From Collinsella intestinalis DSM 13280 (GTDB taxonomy: Bacteria > Actinomycetota > Coriobacteriia > Coriobacteriales > Coriobacteriaceae), in the NCBI RefSeq assembly GCF_000156175.1, contig NZ_GG692710.1:62060-126059 (forward strand): 64,000 bases of DNA. Direction: 5' to 3'. The notes beneath the pieces were generated by a model. It was not told the DNA's origin, searched no databases, and saw nothing but the letters and a program-made list of their open reading frames with translations. The translations under genes were made by a program, and so were the position numbers. Below, one piece after another: positions 43,422 through 50,720 of this stretch. The first letter of the stretch is position 1. Each line of letters starts with the position of its first letter.

Positions 43422-43539
43422 GCTCGGACAGGACCATATAAGGTCCGTCGCGAGTTCCGCACGCAAAGAAGGCCCCGGTGGGGCCTTCGTCTTGCGCAGG
43501 ACTGTTTGAGCAGCGGACCTTATGTAGTCCTGTCCGAGC
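43422..43539. repeat. 118-bp long inverted repeat
   Basis: The 26-bp left arm (43422-43447, starting GCTCGGACAGGACC) and right arm (43514-43539) match with two mismatches. The interior holds a second hairpin, GAAGGCCCC/GGGGCCTTC (43468-43488). There is no coding potential and no flanking duplication that I can see. It ends 13 bp before the GNAT stop and could act as a bidirectional terminator or be a MITE-like element. Confidence 0.75.
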
Positions 43540-43552
43540 TGTTGGGTATCCG

Positions 43553-44206
43553 TTACGCTTCGTCGCCGTACATGTACACCGTGAACCCGTCGCCCGTATC
43601 CTGGCTGTGGTCCTCCGCGATGCGAGTCATGCCGATATGGTCGTAGAAATGCCAATCGGACTCGCTGTCGGTCATGAGGAAGAACTTGGTGCAACCGGCT
43701 TCCCGAATCGCGGTGCGGGCGCGTCGCAGCAGCTCTCCTCCCAGGCCCTTGCCCTGGAATTCGGGACGGATGATGAGCAGGTTGATCTGCGCCTGCGCGA
43801 ACTCGTTGCCCGTGGCGGCAAAACGGTCGGCCGTGGCCTTCTCACGCGTGTCGCCGAACAGGCAGCCGGCCAGGCGCTCGTCGCCGCCTTGCTCGAGGCG
43901 CGCGGTCGCCTGTGCCAACAGGTCCTCGTAGCGCTCGTGCCAATACTCGTTCACGCGCGGCTTGCCATCGTCGAACACGCCGACGCAGCACAGGGCGATC
44001 GGCTTGCCGCCCGCTTCCGCGACGATCGTGATGGGGGAGCGGTTGAGCTGCATGGAGATGTTGTACCGCCCGGCCAACATGGCGTCTTCAAAGTCGCCGC
44101 GGTTGCGGAGGCTGTTGGTCCACAGCGTGCAGTACAGGTCGGCGAATTCGTCCAGGTCCTCGTGGCATGCGGCGCGGAACGTGAACTCGCCGGGGTTGAT
44201 GGTCAT
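43553..44206 (-). CDS. GNAT-family N-acetyltransferase
   Basis: The protein has 217 residues. The acetyl-CoA site is QINLLIIRPEFQGKGLGGEL; ITIVAEAGGKPIALCCVGVF and TKFFLMTDSESDWHFYDHIG are the other conserved strands. The substrate is unknown. AGGAGG precedes the start at 44206. It is convergent with pstB across the two repeat elements and divergent from the ABC-F gene. Confidence 0.9.
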   Translation of the reverse strand: MTINPGEFTFRAACHEDLDEFADLYCTLWTNSLRNRGDFEDAMLAGRYNISMQLNRSPITIVAEAGGKPIALCCVGVFDDGKPRVNEYWHERYEDLLAQATARLEQGGDERLAGCLFGDTREKATADRFAATGNEFAQAQINLLIIRPEFQGKGLGGELLRRARTAIREAGCTKFFLMTDSESDWHFYDHIGMTRIAEDHSQDTGDGFTVYMYGDEA

Positions 44207-44317
44207 GGGATCCTCCTATCGATGACAACGCTATAGCTTCTACCCATACGCGCTGCTCGGTAGTATGGACGGCTGGTAAGATGAAGGGCTGTGCAAAGAT
44301 AAGCGAGGAGCGTTGAT

Positions 44318-46204
44318 ATGGCCATTCTGCTCGGCTGCGACAGCGTGCATCTGGAGTTTCCTACCAAGTTGATCGCCCAGGACGTGACCCTGGGCGTCAA
44401 TGAGGGCGACCGTATCGGCATCGTCGGCAAGAACGGCGACGGCAAGTCGAGCTTGCTCGGCGTGCTTTCCGGGGCGGTTCCGCCGGACGCGGGGCGCGTG
44501 ACGCGCCGCCGCGATGTGACGGTCGGCGTGCTCGGGCAGCGCGATGCGCTCGACAGCGCCTCCACGGTGCATAGGGCCGTGGTGGGCGATCTTCCCGAGT
44601 ACGAGTGGGCCGCGAGCCCGCGCGTCCGTCAGATCCTGGACGGCCTCATCGCGGATGTGCCCTGGGAGGGCCTGGTGGGGGAGCTGTCCGGTGGCCAGCG
44701 CCGCCGTGTGGACCTGGCGCGCCTGCTCATCGGGGACTATGACGTCCTGATGTTGGACGAGCCCACCAATCATCTGGACATGCGCACCATCAACTGGCTC
44801 GCCGAACATCTCAAGTCCCGTTGGCAGCGCGGCAATGGCGCCATGCTCGTCGTCACGCACGACCGCTGGTTCCTCGACGAGGTCTGCACCTCCATGTGGG
44901 AGGTGCACGACGGCTGCGTCGATCCGTTCGAGGGCGGCTACTCCGCCTATATCCTGCAGCGTGTCGAGCGCGATCGCATGGCCGCTGTGACTGAGGAGCG
45001 CCGCCGGAACATGGCGCGCAAGGAGCTCGCATGGCTCTCGCGCGGTGCGCAGGCGCGAAGCACCAAGCCGAAATTCCGCGTCGAGGCGGCACGCGAGCTC
45101 ATTGCCGACGTTCCTCCCGTGCGCAACGAACTCGAGCTGAAGCGCCTCGCGGTGAGCCGCTTGGGCAAGCAGGTCATCGATGTGATCGACGTCGATGCGG
45201 GATATGAGAACGGTGCGGTGGAGGACGGGTCTGGCGCTCCCGCGTCCCCACGTCCCGTGCTCTCGGATGTGACGTGGCTCATCGGCGCCGGCGACCGGTA
45301 CGGTCTGTTGGGCGAGAACGGCGCGGGCAAGACCACGCTGCTCAACGTCATCCAGGGCAAGCTCAGCCCTCGCCGCGGTCGGGTGAAGATCGGGTCCACG
45401 GTGCGCTTCGGCGTTCTCTCCCAGCAGCTCGATGAGCTGAAGCCCGTCGAGAACGATGCGATTCGAGAGGTGCTCGCCCGTGGCAAGCGCTATGTGATGG
45501 TGGAGGGCAAGGAAACGAGCCCCGAGAAGCTCCTTGAGCGCCTTGGCTTCACGCAGCAACAGATGTGGAGCCGCATCAAGGATCTTTCCGGTGGTCAGAA
45601 GCGCCGCCTGTCTCTGCTGCTCACTATTTTGGAGGAGCCTAACGTGCTCATCCTGGACGAGCCCGGCAACGACTTGGATACGGATATGCTCGCGCTCGTG
45701 GAGGACCTGCTGGACAGTTGGCCCGGAACGCTCATCCTGGTCACGCACGACCGCTTCCTCATGGAGCGCGTGACCGACCAGCAGTGGGCGCTCATCGGCG
45801 GTACCCTGCGACACGTGCCGGGTGGCGTGGATGAGTATCTCCGGTTGACGGAGGGCTTGAGCGCGGGCGGCTCCGCGCGTCCTCAGGCCCCCGGATTCAA
45901 CGGCGGTCAGGGGGGTGACCCCAATCTTTCGAACGTCCCGCAGACGGGCGCTCAGGGTCCTCGGAACGGGCTCTCGAATGCGGAGCGTCAGCGCCTAAAA
46001 AAGGAGGTCGCCTCCCTCGAGCGCAAGATGGAGACGCGTCGCGCCAAGGTCGAGGAGCTGGAGCGGGGGATGTTCGGCATCGATCCCACCGACTTTGCCG
46101 CGCTCGCCGCTCAGCAGGATGCCGTCGCTGCCGCTCGCGACGAGCTCGACGAGCTCGAGATGGCATGGCTCGAGGCGAGCGAGCGCCTAGAGACCTCAAT
46201 TTAG
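44318..46204 (+). CDS. ABC-F family ATPase (Uup-like)
   Basis: The protein has 628 residues, soluble, with two ABC domains and no membrane segment. Domain 1: GKNGDGKSSLLGV, LSGGQRRRVDLARLL, LDEPTNHLD. Domain 2: GENGAGKTTLLNV, LSGGQKRRLSLLL and a variant Walker B LDEPGNDLD. A Gly/Pro-rich linker (~540-575) and a C-terminal coiled coil (~580-628) follow, as in Uup. ABC-F proteins act on ribosomes or on DNA stability. The stop TAG lies inside a REP-like palindrome, which appears to encode the last three residues. Confidence 0.93.
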   Translation: MAILLGCDSVHLEFPTKLIAQDVTLGVNEGDRIGIVGKNGDGKSSLLGVLSGAVPPDAGRVTRRRDVTVGVLGQRDALDSASTVHRAVVGDLPEYEWAASPRVRQILDGLIADVPWEGLVGELSGGQRRRVDLARLLIGDYDVLMLDEPTNHLDMRTINWLAEHLKSRWQRGNGAMLVVTHDRWFLDEVCTSMWEVHDGCVDPFEGGYSAYILQRVERDRMAAVTEERRRNMARKELAWLSRGAQARSTKPKFRVEAARELIADVPPVRNELELKRLAVSRLGKQVIDVIDVDAGYENGAVEDGSGAPASPRPVLSDVTWLIGAGDRYGLLGENGAGKTTLLNVIQGKLSPRRGRVKIGSTVRFGVLSQQLDELKPVENDAIREVLARGKRYVMVEGKETSPEKLLERLGFTQQQMWSRIKDLSGGQKRRLSLLLTILEEPNVLILDEPGNDLDTDMLALVEDLLDSWPGTLILVTHDRFLMERVTDQQWALIGGTLRHVPGGVDEYLRLTEGLSAGGSARPQAPGFNGGQGGDPNLSNVPQTGAQGPRNGLSNAERQRLKKEVASLERKMETRRAKVEELERGMFGIDPTDFAALAAQQDAVAAARDELDELEMAWLEASERLETSI

Positions 46205-46224
46205 GGACAGTCCTTTTTTGAGGT
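46193..46224. repeat. REP-like palindrome, TAGGGAC family, overlapping ABC-F stop
   Basis: The arms ACCTCAA (46193-46199) and TTGAGGT (46218-46224) surround TAGGGACAGTCCT. The gene's stop TAG (46202-46204) is part of the core. Related copies are at 61401 and 63175. Confidence 0.7.
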
Positions 46225-46231
46225 TGAAAAT

Positions 46232-46260
46232 GAGCGCGCCGAGGGGTGAATCCTCGGCGC
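46232..46260. terminator. Terminator-like hairpin between ABC-F and ppk
   Basis: The perfect 11-bp stem GCGCGCCGAGG / CCTCGGCGCGC has a 7-nt loop. The tails are not T-rich on either strand, so strength is uncertain. Confidence 0.6.
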
Positions 46261-46273
46261 GCACTCGTCTGGA

Positions 46274-46303
46274 TGTGTAAAACGCACCCGTCCCCAATTA
46301 CAC
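46274..46303. repeat. Single arm of the GGGGACGGGTGC palindrome family
   Basis: AAAACGCACCCGTCCCC (46279-46295) equals the right arm of the element at 5309. It is flanked by TGTGT and ACACA, but no inverted second arm is nearby. It lies 20 bp beyond the ppk stop. Confidence 0.7.
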
Positions 46304-46314
46304 ATTGGGGTTCC

Positions 46315-48642
46315 TTAGGAGAGCATCTCCTTGACGCCACTCACAATCATGCGCCAGCCGCGCTTGAAGCGGCCCTCGGCGGGATGGGGCGCCGGCGCGA
46401 TGATGGTCGCCTCGGCCTGGACGATCTCCCCTTTGGCGGGAGCGGGCCCGCATGTGTTCGTGCTGGCCGGGGCTTGTGCGAAGCGCACGATCTTGTCGCG
46501 CGTGGCGCGTTCGACCTCGTCGGCTCGCCGCGCGCGTTCCTCTTCCGCGGTTCGGGCGCGCTCGATGGCCTGCGTCATGAAGTGCTCCTGCGCGTTGAAG
46601 GGCGCCTCGTCCTCCGCGCGGGCAACGGGGACCCAGCGTCCGCGTGCGTCGAGCTCGCGGGCCTTCACGTTGTCGCGCAGCTGGTCGGCCATGTAGTCAC
46701 GCACCATGGCGCGGCAGGTGGGGTCGAGGACGGGATAGGCGATCTCGACACGGTGCTCGGTGTTGCGCGTCATCATGTCGGCGCTGGACAGGTACACCGT
46801 ATCCGCCTCCTCGCCGAACGAGTAGACGCGCGCGTGCTCCAGGAAGCGCCCGACGATCGAGCGGATGTGCACGTTGTCGGTGCTGCCCTCGATACCCGGC
46901 AGCATGCATGAGATGCCGCGGATGATCATGTCGACGCGCACGCCCACGCGGCTCGCTTCGGCGATCTTGTCGATTACTTCACGGTCGGTCAGAGAGTTCA
47001 TCTTGAAGAAGGCGTGCGCGGGCATGCCGGCGCGTGCACGGGCGATCTCGCGGTCGAGGCCGTCCATGACGAGTGGTTTGAGACCGGCGGGCGCGACACC
47101 GAGATAACGGTATTCGCCGTGCAGGTTACCCAGCGTCAGGTTGCGGAAGAACGCATTGGCGTCCTCGCCGATGCCTTCATGCGCCGTCATGAGCATGAAG
47201 TCGGAGTACAGGCGCGCCGTCTTTTCGTTGAAGTTGCCCGTGCCCAGGAGCGTGATGCGCTCGATGCGCCCCTGGTCGTGATAGGTGAGCTGGCAGATCT
47301 TGGAATGACATTTGAAGCCCTCGGCGCCATAGATGACCGTGCAGCCTGCCTCTTCGAGGCGCTCCGCCCAGGCGATGTTGTTCTCCTCGTCGAAGCGGGC
47401 GCGCAGCTCCATGAGGACCGTGACCTCCTTGCCGTGCTCGGCGGCCGAAATCAGGGATTCGCACAAGCGCGACTGGCGGGCCACACGGTAGAGGGTGATG
47501 CGCAGCGAGATGCAGTCGTCGTCGTGCGCCGCCTCATTGATGAGGTCGAGCAGCGTGTTCATGGACTCATATGGATAGAAGAGCAGTTTGTCGCCGGCGA
47601 GCACCTGCTCGCGCATGGGTTCGCCCGGGCAGAACATGGGGCTCGGCTGCGGTGCGAACGGGGGGAACAGGAGCTTCTCGCGCGCCGCTGCGGGGAGCTT
47701 TCCCTCAAGGGAGAAGATGAAGCCGAGGTCGAGGGGCATAGTCACGGAAAGCACCGCCTGTTGGGTCAGGTGCAGCGCCTTGCGGATGGATTTGACGGCA
47801 TCTCTGCCCAGATCGCCGTGAATGGCGAGCAGCACGGGCTGCAGCCTCAGACGCTTCTTGAGCACCTTCTTCATGTGCTGGCGGTAGTCCTCGTCCTCCT
47901 CGACTCCCTCGCCGTCCGGATCGAGGTCGGCGTTGCGGGTGACGCGGATCACGGCGCTGTCCTGCGGGGCGTAGGCGCCGAAGCATGAATCGAGACATGC
48001 CAGGATGGTGTCTTCGAGCAGGATGTAGCGCAACAGGCCGTTCTCGTTGGAGACCTCGATCACACGCGGAAGGGAGGTCGGCACCTCGATGATGCCGAGC
48101 AGGCCCTGCTCATCCTCGGATGCGGACGCGAGCGTGCAGACCACGTAGAGGGCCCCGTTGCGGAGGTTGGGGAACGGGTGGCGCGGGTCGATGATGAGCG
48201 GGGAGAAGATGGGCTGCACGTTGCGGTTGAAATAGCTCCGCACCGTGTCGCGCTCGGTCCCAATGAGCTCCGCGGGCGTGATGCGTTCGATGCCCTTGAC
48301 GCGCAAGAGGGATTCGATGGCGTCGAAGGATGCCGAGGCCTTGGAGAACAGCCCCGGCAGTTCGGAGAACACGGCGGCGACCTGCTCGGAGGGGGTCATG
48401 CCGCTCTTGTTGTCGCGCGGTTGGCGCTTGAGGGTCGCCAGGCTCGAGAGCCCGCCCATGCGGACCATGAGGAACTCGCGCATGTTGCTCTCGAAGATGG
48501 CGATGAATTTCAGGCGCTCGAACAGCGGCACGGATTCATCCATCGATTCGGCGAGCACGCGCTCGTCGAATCGGAGCCAGGAGAGCTCTCGGTTCTGGGT
48601 GTAGGTCATGTCGCGCTTCTTATCGTGTCCGTCATTGCCCAT
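46315..48642 (-). CDS. ppk: Polyphosphate kinase 1
   Basis: The protein has 775 residues. The N-terminal YTQNRELSWLRFDERVL, FESNMREFLMVR, the catalytic core RFDEENNIAWAERLEEAG, GFKCHSKICQLTYHD, GTGNFNEKTARLY and the EHARVYSFGEEADTVYLSSA segment (second histidine region) identify PPK1. It makes inorganic polyphosphate from ATP. An unusual ~80-residue charged, Ala/Pro-rich C-terminal tail follows. The start at 48642 has GAGGGGG upstream. It is near pst but not in the same operon. Confidence 0.96.
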   Translation of the reverse strand: MGNDGHDKKRDMTYTQNRELSWLRFDERVLAESMDESVPLFERLKFIAIFESNMREFLMVRMGGLSSLATLKRQPRDNKSGMTPSEQVAAVFSELPGLFSKASASFDAIESLLRVKGIERITPAELIGTERDTVRSYFNRNVQPIFSPLIIDPRHPFPNLRNGALYVVCTLASASEDEQGLLGIIEVPTSLPRVIEVSNENGLLRYILLEDTILACLDSCFGAYAPQDSAVIRVTRNADLDPDGEGVEEDEDYRQHMKKVLKKRLRLQPVLLAIHGDLGRDAVKSIRKALHLTQQAVLSVTMPLDLGFIFSLEGKLPAAAREKLLFPPFAPQPSPMFCPGEPMREQVLAGDKLLFYPYESMNTLLDLINEAAHDDDCISLRITLYRVARQSRLCESLISAAEHGKEVTVLMELRARFDEENNIAWAERLEEAGCTVIYGAEGFKCHSKICQLTYHDQGRIERITLLGTGNFNEKTARLYSDFMLMTAHEGIGEDANAFFRNLTLGNLHGEYRYLGVAPAGLKPLVMDGLDREIARARAGMPAHAFFKMNSLTDREVIDKIAEASRVGVRVDMIIRGISCMLPGIEGSTDNVHIRSIVGRFLEHARVYSFGEEADTVYLSSADMMTRNTEHRVEIAYPVLDPTCRAMVRDYMADQLRDNVKARELDARGRWVPVARAEDEAPFNAQEHFMTQAIERARTAEEERARRADEVERATRDKIVRFAQAPASTNTCGPAPAKGEIVQAEATIIAPAPHPAEGRFKRGWRMIVSGVKEMLS

Positions 48643-48927
48643 GATGGCCCCCTCGTGTGTTGCGGCGATACCTGGAAGTGATGATGCTGCGAAGTCACAT
48701 GAATGTCTCAAGGTTATCGCCGTGTCCGGACTGAACCCGAGTGTAGCGCGCAGTCATGATGAGCTCTTTACACGCTGCTTTCGAACGTGTTAAAGACTCG
48801 CGTGAATGTAAGCGATGGGCGCGGATGAGCCGCGTGAGGCGCCGTTGGGCGTACACTGATGAACGTGTGAGAAGACCTCGGATGCCGTCCCATCGGCGGG
48901 CGCGCACCATGAACGTGAGGGGTACCT

Positions 48928-50010
48928 ATGGTTCGAATCGGCCTTTTGACCAGCGGCGGCGACTGCCAGGCGCTCAACGCGACGATGCGTGGCATCGTCA
49001 AGACTCTCGACCATCGCTCGGGAGAGCCGGTCGAGATCTTCGGTTTCGAAGATGGCTATCAGGGCCTCATCTACAAGCGATTCCGTAAGATGACCCCCGC
49101 CGACTTCAGCGGCATCCTCACGCGCGGCGGCACGATCTTGGGCACGAGCCGCACACCCTTCAAGCGCCTCGATATTCCCGAGGCCGACGGCGTGGACAAG
49201 GTCGCCGCTATGAAGGGGACCTATCGCGAACTCGGCCTCGACTGCCTGTTCATGCTGGGCGGAAACGGCTCCACCAAGACCGCCAACCGCTTGGCGCAGG
49301 AGGGCCTGAACGTGATCGCGCTGCCCAAGACCATCGACAATGACACATGGGGGACCGACATCACCTTCGGCTTCACGAGTGCGGTCGAGATCGCGACCAA
49401 GTGCATCGACGACATCCACACCACCGCGAGCAGCCACGGCCGTGTCTTTGTGATCGAGATCATGGGGCACAAGGTCGGTTGGATTCCCCTGTATTCCGCC
49501 GTCGCCGGCGGTGCGGATGTGTGCCTGATCCCCGAGATCCCCTACGAGATGGATAACGTGATCGCCGCGATCGACCGCCGTATGCAGTCGGGTGCGCGCT
49601 TCACCATCATCGTGGTCGCAGAGGGCGCCATTTCTCGCGAGGAGGCGGCGCTGTCCAAGAAGGAGTACAAGAAGCTCGTGGCGGCGCGCACGTCGCCGTC
49701 TATCGCCTACGACATCGCCCGTGAGGTCGAGGCGCGCTGCGGGCGCGAGACCCGTGTGGCGGTGCCCGGGCACACCCAGCGCGGCGGTCAGCCCGATGCG
49801 CAGGACCGCGTATTCGCCACACAGTGTGGCGTCGAGGCGGCGTTGGGCTGCTTGGAGGGGGAGTACGGCTTTATGGTGGCCCAGCGCGACGGCGAGATGC
49901 GCCGCGTACCGCTGGCGGAGGTCGCCGGCAAGCTCAAGCACGTCGACCCTGCCAGCGACCTGGTGCGTGAGGCCCGCGCCCTCGGCATCTCCTTCGGCGA
50001 CGAGGCTTAG
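48928..50010 (+). CDS. pfkA: 6-phosphofructokinase (ATP/PPi mixed signature)
   Basis: The protein has 360 residues. It starts IGLLTSGGDCQALNATMRG, has LGGNGSTKTANRLA and PKTIDNDTWGTD, and later GHTQRGGQPDAQDR. At the two positions that separate donors, Gly114 (E. coli 104, ATP type) is combined with Lys134 (E. coli 124, PPi type), as in actinobacterial group III enzymes; ATP use is favoured. GAGGGG precedes the ATG. Its stop overlaps the convergent kdpE stop by 3 bp. Confidence 0.95.
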   Translation: MVRIGLLTSGGDCQALNATMRGIVKTLDHRSGEPVEIFGFEDGYQGLIYKRFRKMTPADFSGILTRGGTILGTSRTPFKRLDIPEADGVDKVAAMKGTYRELGLDCLFMLGGNGSTKTANRLAQEGLNVIALPKTIDNDTWGTDITFGFTSAVEIATKCIDDIHTTASSHGRVFVIEIMGHKVGWIPLYSAVAGGADVCLIPEIPYEMDNVIAAIDRRMQSGARFTIIVVAEGAISREEAALSKKEYKKLVAARTSPSIAYDIAREVEARCGRETRVAVPGHTQRGGQPDAQDRVFATQCGVEAALGCLEGEYGFMVAQRDGEMRRVPLAEVAGKLKHVDPASDLVREARALGISFGDEA

Positions 50011-50720
50011 CGGGGCTCGAGGCGCTGCATGCGGTAGCCCACTCCGACGTGCGTCTGGATCATAGTGGGATGCGATGGGTCGGCCTCGATCTTCTTGCGC
50101 AGGGTTCGCATGAACACGCGTAGGCTCGCGATGTCGCTGTCCCAGCTCGTCCCCCAGATCTCGTGCGTGATGAAGGTGTGCGTGAGCACCTTGTCGACGT
50201 TTTTCGCCAAAAGCACAAGGAGCTTGTACTCGGTGGGTGTGAGCGAGAGGCGCTCGCCGTCGAGCTCGGCGTATCCCGCGGCGTAATCGATGTGCAGGCC
50301 TCCGTTGTCGAAGGTGCTCGCCTCGACGGATTCGGCGGTGATCATGGTCGAGCGCCGCAGGTTGGCGCGGACGCGGGCGAGCATCTCCTCAACCGAAAAC
50401 GGCTTCGTCAGGTAGTCGTCGGCGCCGGCGTCGAGAGCGCCGATCTTATCCGAGTCCTCGACGCGCGCCGAGATGACGATGATGGGAACGGCCGACCAAC
50501 TGCGGATCTTGTTGATGACTTCGACGCCATCGATGTCCGGCAGGCCGAGGTCGAGCATGATCAGGTCGGGGTTGCGCGATGCCGCGTCCATGATGGCGGT
50601 CTCGCCGTCCGTCGCCTTCTCGACGCTGTAGCCGTGCAGGTCGAGAGCGGTCGTCACGAGGTTACGGACCGCCGGGTCGTCTTCGACCACGAGGATGCTT
50701 GAGTGCGCGGCGTCATTCAT
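50007..50720 (-). CDS. kdpE: Response regulator KdpE
   Basis: The protein has 237 residues. The receiver domain carries VEDDPAVR, the phospho-Asp in IMLDLGLPDIDG, and DDYLTKPF; the winged-helix output is OmpR-type (LSLTPTEYKLLVLLAKN, LRVFMRTLRKKIEADP). It activates kdpFABC under potassium limitation. Its start overlaps the kdpD stop by 8 bp, so sensor and regulator are coupled. Met at 50720 is used; the longer frame lies in the kdpD gene. Confidence 0.96.
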   Translation of the reverse strand: MNDAAHSSILVVEDDPAVRNLVTTALDLHGYSVEKATDGETAIMDAASRNPDLIMLDLGLPDIDGVEVINKIRSWSAVPIIVISARVEDSDKIGALDAGADDYLTKPFSVEEMLARVRANLRRSTMITAESVEASTFDNGGLHIDYAAGYAELDGERLSLTPTEYKLLVLLAKNVDKVLTHTFITHEIWGTSWDSDIASLRVFMRTLRKKIEADPSHPTMIQTHVGVGYRMQRLEPR

